Positions 13,601-27,222 of a DNA stretch of 64,000 nucleotides are shown here, piece by piece; position 1 is the stretch's first letter, and the number at the start of each line of letters is the position of its first letter. Both the position numbers and the translations under genes were made by a program. Source of the stretch: Halisarca cf. caerulea (Eukaryota > Porifera > Demospongiae > Chondrillida > Halisarcidae); assembly GCA_963170055.1 (NCBI GenBank), contig CAUJGJ010000453.1, positions 113,501 through 177,500 of the forward strand, in the 5' to 3' direction. The notes beneath the pieces are model-generated. The model searched no databases. It had not been told where the DNA came from and saw only the letters and a list, made by a program, of their open reading frames with translations.

Positions 13601-16400
13601 ACCACGCACATTCCCAGTGGACACACATGACTTTTCTGAAGTGCTGTGGGCGTATTTGTGTAGTGTTGGATATGCTGGTGCTAATACCAATATTTGGCCC
13701 TAGCACCACGCACATTCCTAGTGGACACACATGAAGTTTGTTAACTAATGTGGGCGTATTTGTGTAATGTTGGATATTCTGGTGCTAATACCAATATTTG
13801 GCACTAGCACCACGCACATTCCCAGTGGACACACATGACCTTTCTGAAGTGCTGTTGGCGTATTTGTGTAGTGTTGGATATGCTGGTGCTAATACCAATA
13901 TTTGGCACTAGCACCACGCACATTCCCAGTGGACACACATGACCTTTCTGAAGTGCTGTGGGCGTATTTGTGTAGTGTTGAATATGCTGGTGCTAATACC
14001 AATATTTGGCACTAGCACCACGCACATTTCCAGTAGACACACATGAAGTTTCTGAAGTGCTGTGGGCGTATTTGTGTAGTGTTGGATATGCTGGTGCTAA
14101 TACCAATATTTGGCACTAGCACCACGCACATTCCCAGTGGACACTCATGAAGTTTCTTAACTACTGTGGGCGTATTTGTGTAATGTTGGATATGCTGGTG
14201 CTAATACCAATATTTGGCACTAGCACCACGCACATTCCCAGTGGACACACGAAGTTTCTTAACTACTGTGGGAGTATTTGTGTAGTGTTGGATATGCTGG
14301 TGCTAATACCAATATTTGGCACTAGCACCACGCACATTCCCAGTGGACACACATGACCTTTCTGAAGTGCTGTGGTCGTATTTGTGTTGTGTTGTATATG
14401 CTGGTGCTAATACCAATATTTGGCACTAGCACCACGCACATTCCCAGTGGACACACATGACCTTTCTGAAGTGCTGTGGGCGTATTTGTGTAGTGTTGGA
14501 TATGCTGGTGCTAATACCAATATTTGGCACTAGCACAACGCACATTCCCAGTAGACACACATGAAGTTTCTGAAGTGCTGTGGGCGTATTTGTGTAGTGT
14601 TGGATATGCTGGTGCTAATACCAATATTTGGCACTAGCACCACGCACATTCCCAGTGGACACACATGAAGTTTCTTAACTACTGTGGGCGTATTTGTGTA
14701 ATGTTGGATATGCTGGTGCTAATGGGAATATTTGGCACTAGCACCACGCACATTAGCAGTGGACACTCATGAAGTATTCTTAACTACTGTGGGCGTATTT
14801 GTGTAATGTTGGATATGCTGGTGCTAATACCAATATTTGGCACTAGCACCACGCACATTCCCAGTGGACACACGAAGTTTCTTAACTACTGTGGGAGTAT
14901 TTGTGTAGTGTTGGATATGCTGGTGCTAATACCAATATTTGGCACTAGCACCACGCACATTCCCAGTGGACACACATGACCTTTCTGAAGTGCTGTGGGC
15001 GTATTTGTGTAGTGTTGGATATGCTGGTGCTAATACCAATATTTGGCAATAGCACCGCGCACATTCCCAGTGGACACACGAAGTTTCTTAACTACTGTGG
15101 GAGTATTTGTGTAGTGTTGGATATGCTGGTGCTAATACCAATATTTGGCACTAGCACCACGCACATTCCCAGTGGACACACATGACCTTTCTGAAGTGCT
15201 GTGGTCGTATTTGTGTAGTGTTGGATATGCTGGTGCTAATACCAATATTTGGCACTAGCCACACGCACATTCCCAGTGGACACACATGACCTTTCTGAAG
15301 TGCTTTGGGCGTATTTGTGTAGTGTTGGATATGCTGGTGCAAATACCAATATTTGGCACTAGCACCACGCACATTCCCAGTGGACACACATGACCTTTCT
15401 GAAGTGCTGTGGGCGTATTTGTGTAGTGTTGGATATGCTGGTGCTAATACCAATATTTGGCACTAGCACCACGCACATTCCCAGTGGACACACATGACCT
15501 TTCTGAAGTGCTGTGGGCGTATTTGTGTAGTGTTGGATATGCTGGTGCTAATACCAATATTTGGCACTAGCACCACGCACATTCCCAGTGGACACACATG
15601 ACCTTTCTGAAGTGCTGTGGGCGTATTTGTGTAGTGTTGGATATGCTGGTGCTAATACCAATATTTGGCACTAGCACCACGCACATTCCCAGTGGACACA
15701 CATGAAGTTTGTTAACTACTGTGGGCGTATTTGTGTAATGTTGGATATGCTGGTGCTAATACCAATATTTGGCACTAGCACCACGCACATTCCCAGTTGA
15801 CACACATGACTTTTCTGAAGTGCTGTGGGCGTATTTGTGTAGTGTTGGATATGCTGGTGCTAATACCAATATTTGGCCCTAGCACCACGCACATTCCTAG
15901 TGGACACAGATGAAGTTTGTTAACTAATGTGGGCGTATTTGTGTAATGTTGGATATTCTGGTGCTAACACCAATATTTGGCACTAGCACCACGCACATTC
16001 CCAGTGGACACACATGACCTTTCTGAAGTGCTGTGGGCGTATTTGTGTAGTGTTGGATATGCTGGTGCTAATACCAATATTTGGCACTAGCACCACGCAC
16101 ATTCCCAGTGGACACACATGACCTTTCTGAAGTGCTGTGGGCGTATTTGTGTAGTGTTGGATATGCTGGTGCTAATACCAATATTTGGCACTAGCACAAC
16201 GCACATTCCCAGTAGACACACATGAAGTTTCTTAAGTGCTGTGGGCATATTTGTGTAGTGTTGGACATGCTGGTGCTAATACCAATATTTGGCACTAGCA
16301 CCACGCACATTCCCAGTGGACACACATGAAGTTTGTTAACTACTGTGGGCGTATTTGTGTAATGTTGGATATGCTGGTGCTAATACCTATATTTGGCACT
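10610..16400 (+). repeat. 2,699-bp repeat (about 26 monomers), two copies with a two-monomer indel
   Basis: The monomer pair at 11,448 recurs at 14,147 (2,699 bp) with its neighbours, including the TTAACTAATG monomer with TATTCTGG. Further right the offset drops to 2,491 bp (12,485 and 14,976), so one copy has gained or lost two 104-bp monomers. The second copy also has a monomer with a CTAGCCACAC transposition near 15,255 that is missing from the first. Near-identical sequence is found again at 37.7-40.3 kb. Confidence 0.82.
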
Positions 16401-16619
16401 AGCACCACGCACATTCCCAGTGGACACACATGACCTTTCTGAAGTGCTGTGGGCGTATTTGTGTAGTGTTGGATATGCTGGTGCTAATACCAATATTTGG
16501 CCCTAGCACCACGCACATTCCAAGTGGACACACATGAAGTTTGTTAACTAATGTGGGCGTATTTGTGTAATGTTGGATATTCTGGTGCTAATACCAATAT
16601 TTGGCACTAGCACCACGCA

Positions 16620-18720
16620 CATTCCCAGTGGACTTACATGACTTTTCTGAAGTGCTGTGGGCGTATTTGTGTAGTGTTGGATATGCTGGTGCTAATACCA
16701 ATATTTGGCACTAGCACCACGCACATTCCCAGTGGACACACATGAAGTTTCTTAACTACTGTGGGCGTATTTGTGTAATGTTTGATATGCTGGTGCTAAT
16801 GCGAATATTTGGCACTAGCACCACGCACATTCCCAGTGGACACACATGACCTTTCTGAAGTGCTGTGGGCGTATTTGTGTAGTGTTGGATATGCTGGTGC
16901 TAATACAAATATTTGGCACTAGCACCACGCACATTCCCAGTGGACACACATGACCTTTCTGAAGTGCTGTGGGCGTATTTGTGTAGTGTTGGATATGCTG
17001 GTGCTAATACCAATATTTGGCACTAGCACAACGCACATTCCCAGTGGACACACATGAAGTTTGTTAACTACTGTGGGCGTATTTGTGTAGTGTTGGATAT
17101 GCTGGTGCTAATACCAATATTTGGCACTAGCACCACGCACATTCCCAGTGGACACACATGACTTTTCTGAAGTGCTGTGGGCGTATTTGTGTAGTGTTGG
17201 ATATGCTGGTGCTAATACCAATATTTGGCACTAGCACCACGCACATTCCCAGTGGACACACATGAAGTTTGTTAACTTCTGTGGGCGTATTTGTTTAATG
17301 TTGGATATTCTGGTGCTAATACCAATATTTGGCACTAGCACCACGCACATTCCCAGTGGACACACATGAAGTTTCTTAACTACTGTGGGCGTATTTGTCA
17401 AATGTTGGATATGCTGGTGCTAATACCAATATTTGGCACTAGCACCACGCACATTCCCAGTGGACACACATGACCTTTCTGAAGTGCTGTGGTCGTATTT
17501 GTGTAGTGTTGGATATGCTGGTGCTAATACCAATATTTGGCACTAGCACCACGCACATTCCCAGTGGACGCACATGACCTTTCTGAAGTGCTGTGGGCGT
17601 ATTTGTGTAGTGTTGGATATGCTGGTGCTAATACCAATATTTGGCACTAGCACCACGCACATTCCCAGTGGACTTACATGACTTTTCTGAAGTGCTGTGG
17701 GGGTATTTGTGTAGTGTTGGATATGCTGGTGCTAATACCAATATTTGGCACTAGCACCACGCACATTCCCAGTGGACACACATGAAGTTTCTTAACTACT
17801 GTGGGCGTATTTGTGTAATGTTTGATATGCTGGTGCTAATGCGAATATTTGGCACTAGCACCACGCACATTAGCAGTGGACACTCAGGAAGTTTCTTAAC
17901 TACTGTGGGAGTATTTGTGTAGTGTTGGATATGCTGGTGCTAATACCAATATTTGGCACTAGCACCACGCACATTCCCAGTGGACACACATGACCTTTCT
18001 GAAGTGCTGTGGGCGTATTTGTGTAGTGTTGGATATGCTGGTGCTAATACCAATATTTGGCACTAGCACAACGCACATTCCCAGTGGACACACATGAAGT
18101 TTGTTAACTACTGTGGGCGTATTTGTGTAGTGTTGGATATGCTGGTGCTAATACCAATATTTGGCACTAGCACCACGCACATTCCCAGTGGACACACATG
18201 ACTTTTCTGAAGTGCTGTGGGCGTATTTGTGTAGTGTTGGATATGCTGGTGCTAATACCAATATTTGGCACTAGCACCACGCACATTCCCAGTGGACACA
18301 CATGAAGTTTGTTAACTTCTGTGGGCGTATTTGTTTAATGTTGGATATTCTGGTGCTAATACCAATATTTGGCACTAGCACCACGCACATTCCCAGTGGA
18401 CACACATGAAGTTTCTTAACTACTGTGGGCGTATTTGTGTAATGTTGGATATGCTGGTGCTAATACCAATATTTGGCACTAGCACCACACACATTCCCAG
18501 TGGACACACATGACTTTTCTGAAGTGCTGTGGGCGTATTTGTGTAGTGTTGGATATGCTGGTGCTAATACCAATATTTGGCACTAGCACCACGCACATTC
18601 CCAGTGGACACACATGAAGTTTCTTAACTACTGTGGGCGTATTTGTGTAATGTTTGATATGCTGGTGCTAATGCGAATATTTGGCACTAGCACCACGCAC
18701 ATTAGCAGTGGACACACATG
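16620..18720 (+). repeat. 1,040-bp higher-order repeat, ten 104-bp monomers
   Basis: GACTTACATGAC occurs at 16,631 and 17,671, and the marker TTAACTTCTG with TTGTTTAATG follows near 17,270 and 18,310; both pairs are exactly 1,040 bp apart. All ten monomers are the plain 104-bp length. One monomer in the first copy is a plain unit where the second has CACTCAGGAAG. Confidence 0.8.
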
Positions 18721-21115
18721 ACCTTTCTGAAGTGCTGTGGTCGTATTTGTGTAGTGTTGGATATGCTGGTGCTAATACCAATATTTGGCACTAGCACCAC
18801 GCACATTCCCAGTGGACACACATGACCTTTCTGAAGTGCTGTGGGCGTATTTGTGTAGTGTTGGATATGCTGGTGCTAATACAAATATTTGGCACTAGCA
18901 CCACGCACATTCCCAGTGGACACACATGACCTTTCTGAAGTGCTGTGGGCGTATTTGTGTAGTGTTGGATATGCTGGTGCTAATACCAATATTTGGCACT
19001 AGCACCACGCACATTCCCAGTGGACACACATGACCTTTCTGAAGTGCTGTGGGCGTATTTGTGTAGTGTTGGATATGCTGGTGCTAATACCAATATTTGG
19101 CACTAGCACCACGCACATTCCCAGTGGACACACATGACCTTTCTGAAGTGCTGTGGGCGTATTTGTGTAGTGTTGGATATGCACGTGCTAATACCAATAT
19201 TTGGCACTAGCACAACGCACATTCCCAGCAGACACACATGAAGTTTCTGAAGTGCTGTGGGCGTATTTGTGTAGTGTTGGATATGCTGGTGCTAATACCA
19301 ATATTTGGCACTAGAACCACGCACATTCCCAGTGGACACACATGAAGTTTCTTAACTACTGTGGGCGTATTTGTGTAATGTTTGATATGCTGGTGCTAAT
19401 GGGAATATTTGGCACTAGCACCACGCACATTAACAGTGGACACTCATGAAGTATTCTTAACTACTGTGGGCGTATTTGTGTAATGTTGGGTATGCTGGTG
19501 CTAATACCAATATTTGGCACTAGCACCACGCACATTCCCAGTGGACACACATGACCTTTCTGAAGTGCTGTGGGCGTATTTGTGTAGTGTTGGATATGCT
19601 GGTGCTAATACCAATATTTGGCACTAGCACAACGCACATTCCCAGTGGACACACATGAAGTTTGTTAACTACTGTGGGCGTATTTGTGTAGTGTTGGATA
19701 TGCTGGTGCTAATACCAATATTTGGCACTAGCACCACGCACATTCCCAGTGGACACACATGACTTTTCTGAAGTGCTGTGGGCGTATTTGTGTAGTGTTG
19801 GATATGCTGGTGCTAATACCAATATTTGGCACTAGCACCACGCACATTCCCAGTGGACACACATGAAGTTTGTTAACTTCTGTGGGCGTATTTGTTTAAT
19901 GTTGGATATTCTGGTGCTAATACCAATATTTGGCACTAGCACCACGCACATTCCCAGTGGACACACATGAAGTTTCTTAACTACTGTGGGCGTATTTGTG
20001 TAATGTTGGATATGCTGGTGCTAATACCAATATTTGGCACTAGCACCACACACATTCCCAGTGGACACACATGACTTTTCTGAAGTGCTGTGGGCGTATT
20101 TGTGTAGTGTTGGATATGCTGGTGCTAATACCAATATTTGGCACTAGCACCACGCACATTCCCAGTGGACACACATGAAGTTTCTTAACTACTGTGGGCG
20201 TATTTGTGTAATGTTTGATATGCTGGTGCTAATGCGAATATTTGGCACTAGCACCACGCACATTAGCAGTGGACACACATGACCTTTCTGAAGTGCTGTG
20301 GTCGTATTTGTGTAGTGTTGGATATGCTGGTGCTAATACCAATATTTGGCACTAGCACCACGCACATTCCCAGTGGACACACATGACCTTTCTGAAGTGC
20401 TGTGGGCGTATTTGTGTAGTGTTGGATATGCTGGTGCTAATACAAATATTTGGCACTAGCACCACGCACATTCCCAGTGGACACACATGACCTTTCTGAA
20501 GTGCTGTGGGCGTATTTGTGTAGTGTTGGATATGCTGGTGCTAATACCAATATTTGGCACTAGCACCACGCACATTCCCAGTGGACACACATGACCTTTC
20601 TGAAGTGCTGTGGGCGTATTTGTGTAGTGTTGGATATGCTGGTGCTAATACCAATATTTGGCACTAGCACCACGCACATTCCCAGTGGACACACATGACC
20701 TTTCTGAAGTGCTGTGGGCGTATTTGTGTAGTGTTGGATATGCACGTGCTAATACCAATATTTGGCACTAGCACAACGCACATTCCCAGCAGACACACAT
20801 GAAGTTTCTGAAGTGCTGTGGGCGTATTTGTGTAGTGTTGGATATGCTGGTGCTAATACCAATATTTGGCACTAGAACCACGCACATTCCCAGTGGACAC
20901 ACATGAAGTTTCTTAACTACTGTGGGCGTATTTGTGTAATGTTTGATATGCTGGTGCTAATGGGAATATTTGGCACTAGCACCACGCACATTAACAGTGG
21001 ACACTCATGAAGTATTCTTAACTACTGTGGGCGTATTTGTGTAATGTTGGGTATGCTGGTGCTAATACCAATATTTGGCACTAGCACCACGCACATTCCC
21101 ACTGGACACACGAAG
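17990..21115 (+). repeat. 1,561-bp higher-order repeat, 15 monomers, two copies
   Basis: The TTAACTTCTG monomer at 18,301 recurs at 19,862, and the CACGTG monomer at 19,182 recurs at 20,743; both offsets are 1,561 bp. The size is 14 monomers of 104 bp and one of 105 bp. The two copies share even rare changes such as CTAGAACCACG, so the duplication is recent. Confidence 0.9.
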
Positions 21116-24100
21116 TTTCTTAACTACTGTGGGAGTATTTGTGTAGTGTTGGATATGCTGGTGCTAATACCAATATTTGGCACTAGCACCACGCACATTC
21201 CCAGTGGACACACATGACCTTTCTGAAGTGCTGTGGGCGTATTTGTGTAGTGTTGGATATGCTGGTGCTAATACCAATATTTGGCAATAGCACCGCGCAC
21301 ATTCCCAGTGGACACACGAAGCTTCTTAACTACTGTGGGAGTATTTGTGTAGTGTTGGATATGCTGGTGCTAATACCAATATTTGGCACTAGCACCACGC
21401 ACATTCCCAGTGGACACACGAAGTTTCTTAACTACTGTGGGAGAATTTGTGTAGTGTTGGATATGCTGGTGCTAATACCAATATTTGGCACTAGCACCAC
21501 GCACATTCCCAGTGGACACACATGACCTTTCTGAAGTGCTTTGGGCGTATTTGTGTAGTGTTGGATATGCTGGTGCAAATACCAATATTTGGCACTAGCA
21601 CCACGCACATTCCCAGTGGACACACATGACCTTTCTGAAGTGCTGTGGGCGTATTTGTGTAGTGTTGGATATGCTGGTGCTAATACAAATATTTGGCACT
21701 AGCACCACGCATATTCCCAGTGGACACACATGACCTTTCTGAAGTGCTGTGGGCGTATTTGTGTAGTGTTGGATATGCTGGTGCTAATACCAATATTTGG
21801 CACTAGCACCACGCACATTCCCAGTGGACACACATGACCTTTCTGAAGTGCTGTGGGCTTATTTGTGTAGTGTTGGATATGCTGGTGCTAATACCAATAT
21901 TTGGCACTAGCACCACGCACATTCCCAGTGGACACACATGACCTTTCTGAAGTGCTGTGGGCGTATTTGTGTAGTGTTGGATATGCACGTGCTAATACCA
22001 ATATTTGGCACTAGCACAACGCACATTCCCAGCAGACACACATGAAGTTTCTGAAGTGCTGTGGGCGTATTTGTGTAGTGTTGGATATGCTGGTGCTAAT
22101 ACCAATATTTGGCACTAGCACCACGCACATTCCCAGTGGACACACATGAAGTTTCTTAACTACTGTGGGCGTATTTGTGTAATGTTTGATATGCTGGTGC
22201 TAATGGGAATATTTGGCACTAGCACCACGCACATTAACAGTGGACACTCATGAAGTATTCTTAACTACTGTGGGCGTATTTGTGTAATGTTAGGTATGCT
22301 GGTGCTAATACCAATATTTGGCACTAGCACCACGCACATTCCCAGTGGACACACGAAGTTTCTTAACTACTGTGGGAGTATTTGTGTAGTGTTGGATATG
22401 CTGGTGCTAATACCAATATTTGGCACTAGCACCACGCACATTCCCAGTGGACACACGAAGTTTCTTAACTACTGTGGGAGTATTTGTGTAGTGTTGGATA
22501 TGCTGGTGCTAATACCAATATTTGGCACTAGCACCACGCACATTCCCAGTGGACACACATGACCTTTCTGAAGTGCTGTGGGCGTATTTGTGTAGTGTTG
22601 GATATGCTGGTGCTAATACCAATATTTGGCAATAGCACCGCGCACATTCCCAGTGGACACACGAAGTTTCTTAACTACTGTGGGAGTATTTTTGTAGTGT
22701 TGGATATGCTGGTGCTAATACCAATATTTGGCACTAGCACCACGCACATTCCCAGTAGACACACGAAGTTTCTTAACTGCTGTGGGAGTATTTGTGTAGT
22801 GTTGGATATGCTGGTGCTAATACCAATATTTGGCACTAGCACCACGCACATTCCCAGTGGACACACATGACCTTTCTGAAGTGCTGTGGGCGTATTTGTG
22901 TAGTGTTGGATATGCTGGTTCTAATACCAATATTTGGCAATAGCACCGCGCACATTCCCAGTGGACACACGAAGTTTCTTAACTACTGTGGGAGTATTTG
23001 TGTAGTGTTGGATATGCTAGTGCTAATACCAATATTTGGCACTAGCACCACGCACATTCCCAGTAGACACACATGACCTTTCTGAAGTGCTGTGGTCGTA
23101 TTTGTGTAGTGTTGGATATGCTGGTGCTAATACCAATATTTGGCACTAGCACCACGCACATTCCCAGTGGACACACATGACCTTTCTGAAGTGCTGTGGT
23201 CGTATTTGTGTAGTGTTGGATATGCTGGTGCTAATACCAATATTTGGCACTAGCACCACGCACATTCCCAGTGGACGCACATGACCTTTCTGAAGTGCTG
23301 TGGGCGTATTTGTGTAGTGTTGGATATGCTGGTGCTAATACCAATATTTGGCACTAGCACCACGCACATTCCCAGTGGACTTACATGACTTTTCTGAAGT
23401 GCTGTGGGCGTATTTGTGTAGTGTTGGATATGCTGGTGCTAATACCAATATTTGGCACTAGCACCACGCACATTCCCAGTGGACACACATGAAGTTTCTT
23501 AACTACTGTGTGCGTATTTGTGTAATGTTTGATATGCTGGTGCTAATGCGAATATTTGGCACTAGCACCACGCACATTAGCAGTGGACACTCAGGAAGTT
23601 TCTTAACTACTGTGGGAGTATTTGTGTAGTGTTGGATATGCTGGTGCTAATACCAATATTTGGCACTAGCACCACGCACATTCCCAGTGGACACACATGA
23701 CCTTTCTGAAGTGCTGTGGGCGTATTTGTGTAGTGTTGGATATGCTGGTGCTAATACCAATATTTGGCACTAGCACAACGCACATTCCCAGTGGACACAC
23801 ATGAAGTTTGTTAACTACTGTGGGCGTATTTGTGTAGTGTTGGATATGCTGGTGCTAATACCAATATTTGGCACTAGCACCACGCACATTCCCAGTGGAC
23901 ACACATGACTTTTCTGAAGTTCTGTGGGCGTATTTGTGTAGTGTTGGATATGCTGGTGCTAATACCAATATTTGGCACTAGCACCACGCACATTCCCAGT
24001 GGACACACATGAAGTTTGTTAACTTCTGTGGGCGTATTTGTTTAATGTTGGATATTCTGGTGCTAATACCAATATTTGGCACTAGCACCACGCACATTCC

Positions 24101-27100
24101 CAGTGGACACACATGAAGTTTCTTAACTACTGTGGGCGTATTTGTGTAATGTTGGATATGCTGGTGCTAATACCAATATTTGGCACTAGCACCACACACA
24201 TTCCCAGTGGACACACATGACTTTTCTGAAGTGCTGTGGGCGTATTTGTGTAGTGTTGGATATGCTGGTGCTAATACCAATATTTGGCACTAGCACCACG
24301 CACATTCCCAGTGGACACACATGAAGTTTATTAACTACTGTGGGCGTATTTGTGTAATGTTTGATATGCTGGTGCTAATGCGAATATTTGGCACTAGCAC
24401 CACGCACATTAGCAGTGGACACACATGACCTTTCTGAAGTGCTGTGGTCGTATTTGTGTAGTGTTGGATATGCTGGTGCTAATACTAATATTTGGCACTA
24501 GCACCACGCACATTCCCAGTGGACACACATGACCTTTCTGAAGTGCTGTGGGCGTATTTGTGTAGTGTTGGATATGCTGGTGCTAATACAAATATTTGGC
24601 ACTAGCACCACGCACATTCCCAGTGGACACACATGACCTTTCTGAAGTGCTGTGGGCGTATTTGTGTAGTGTTGGATATGCTGGTGCTAATACCAATATT
24701 TGGCACTAGCACCACGCACATTCCCAGTGGACACACATGACCTTTCTGAAGTGCTGTGGGCGTATTTGTGTAGTGTTGGATATGCTGGTGCTAATACCAA
24801 TATTTGGCACTAGCACCACGCACATTCCCAGTGGACACACATGACCTTTCTGAAGTGCTGTGGGCGTATTTGTGTAGTGTTGGATATGCACGTGCTAATA
24901 CCAATATTTGGCACTAGCACAACGCACATTCCCAGCAGACACACATGAAGTTTCTGAAGTGCTGTGGGCGTATTTGTGTAGTGTTGGATATGCTGGTGCT
25001 AATACCAATATTTGGCACTAGCACCACGCACATTCCCAGTGGACACACATGAAGTTTCTTAACTACTGTGGGCGTATTTGTGTAATGTTTGATATGCTGG
25101 TGCTAATGGGAATATTTGGCACTAGCACCACGCACATTAACAGTGGACACTCATGAAGTATTCTTAACTACTGTGGGCGTATTTGTGTAATGTTGGGTAT
25201 GCTGGTGCTAATACCAATATTTGGCACTAGCACCACGCACATTCCCACTGGACACACGAAGTTTCTTAACTACTGTGGGAGTATTTGTGTAGTGTTGGAT
25301 ATGCTGGTGCTAATACCAATATTTGGCACTAGCACCACGCACATTCCCAGTGGACACACATGACCTTTCTGAAGTTCTGTGGGCGTATTTGTGTAGTGTT
25401 GGATATGCTGGTGCTAATACCAATATTTGGCAATAGCACCGCGCACATTCCCAGTGGACACACGAAGTTTCTTAACTACTGTGGGAGTATTTGTGTAGTG
25501 TTGGATATGCTGGTGCTAATACCAATATTTGGCACTAGCACCACGCACATTCCCAGTGGACACACGAAGTTTCTTAACTACTGTGGGAGAATTTGTGTAG
25601 TGTTGGATATGCTGGTGCTAATACCAATATTTGGCACTAGCACCACGCACATTCCCAGTGGACACACATGACCTTTCTGAAGTGCTTTGGGCGTATTTGT
25701 GTAGTGTTGGATATGCTGGTGCAAATACCAATATTTGGCACTAGCACCACGCACATTCCCAGTGGACACACATGACCTTTCTGAAGTGCTGTGGGCGTAT
25801 TTGTGTAGTGTTGGATATGCTGGTGCTAATACAAATATTTGGCACTAGCACCACGCATATTCCCAGTGGACACACATGACCTTTCTGAAGTGCTGTGGGC
25901 GTATTTGTGTAGTGTTGGATATGCTGGTGCTAATACCAATATTTGGCACTAGCACCACGCACATTCCCAGTGGACACACATGACCTTTCTGAAGTGCTGT
26001 GGGCTTATTTGTGTAGTGTTGGATATGCTGGTGCTAATACCAATATTTGGCACTAGCACCACGCACATTCCCAGTGGACACACATGACCTTTCTGAAGTG
26101 CTGTGGGCGTATTTGTGTAGTGTTGGATATGCACGTGCTAATACCAATATTTGGCACTAGCACAACGCACATTCCCAGCAGACACACATGAAGTTTCTGA
26201 AGTGCTGTGGGCGTATTTGTGTAGTGTTGGATATGCTGGTGCTAATACCAATATTTGGCACTAGCACCACGCACATTCCCAGTGGACACACATGAAGTTT
26301 CTTAACTACTGTGGGCGTATTTGTGTAATGTTTGATATGCTGGTGCTAATGGGAATATTTGGCACTAGCACCACGCACATTAACAGTGGACACTCATGAA
26401 GTATTCTTAACTACTGTGGGCGTATTTGTGTAATGTTAGGTATGCTGGTGCTAATACCAATATTTGGCACTAGCACCACGCACATTCCCAGTGGACACAC
26501 GAAGTTTCTTAACTACTGTGGGAGTATTTGTGTAGTGTTGGATATGCTGGTGCTAATACCAATATTTGGCACTAGCACCACGCACATTCCCAGTGGACAC
26601 ACGAAGTTTCTTAACTACTGTGGGAGTATTTGTGTAGTGTTGGATATGCTGGTACTAATACCAATATTTGGCACTAGCACCACGCACATTCCCAGTGGAC
26701 ACACATGACCTTTCTGAAGTGCTGTGGGCGTATTTGTGTAGTGTTGGATATGCTGGTGCTAATACCAATATTTGGCAATAGCACCGCGCACATTCCCAGT
26801 GGACACACGAAGTTTCTTAACTACTGTGGGAGTATTTGTGTAGTGTTGGATATGCTGGTGCTAATACCAATATTTGGCACTAGCACCACGCACATTCCCA
26901 GTGGACACACGAAGTTTCTTAACTACTGTGGGAGTATTTGTGTAGTGTTGGATATGCTGGTGCTAATACCAATATTTGGCACTAGCACCACGCACATTCC
27001 CAGTGGACACACATGACCTTTCTGAAGTGCTGTGGGCGTATTTGTGTAGTGTTGGATATGCTGGTTCTAATACCAATATTTGGCAATAGCACCGCGCACA

Positions 27101-27222
27101 TTCCCAGTGGACACACGAAGTTTCTTAACTACTGTGGGAGTATTTGTGTAGTGTTGGATATGCTAGTGCTAATACCAATATTTGGCACTAGCACCACGCA
27201 CATTCCCAGTGGACACACATGA
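18930..27222 (+). repeat. 4,146-bp duplication, 40 monomers, two copies
   Basis: At least six landmarks recur 4,146 bp apart: 20,560 and 24,706, 21,214 and 25,360, 21,803 and 25,949, 22,287 and 26,433, 22,559 and 26,705, 22,867 and 27,013. The 1,561-bp repeat is nested in it, so sequence near 17,564 also matches sequence near 23,271 at 5,707 bp (1,561 + 4,146). The copies differ by scattered single bases only, for example near 21,321 and 25,374. Confidence 0.9.
19182..19187. other. CACGTG (E-box-like) variant monomer, one of 18 such sites
   Basis: Here TATGCTGGTGCTAAT is replaced by TATGCACGTGCTAAT. The two changed bases create the palindrome CACGTG and remove the outer two pairs of the monomer hairpin. 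The same variant is at 3,105, 6,836, 8,597, 20,743, 21,986, 24,889, 26,132, 27,475, 28,615, 29,958, 31,304, 32,650, 33,898, 36,691, 40,950, 42,397 and 43,743. It marks one position in each higher-order unit. CACGTG is a known binding site of basic helix-loop-helix proteins, but binding here is only a possibility. Confidence 0.7.
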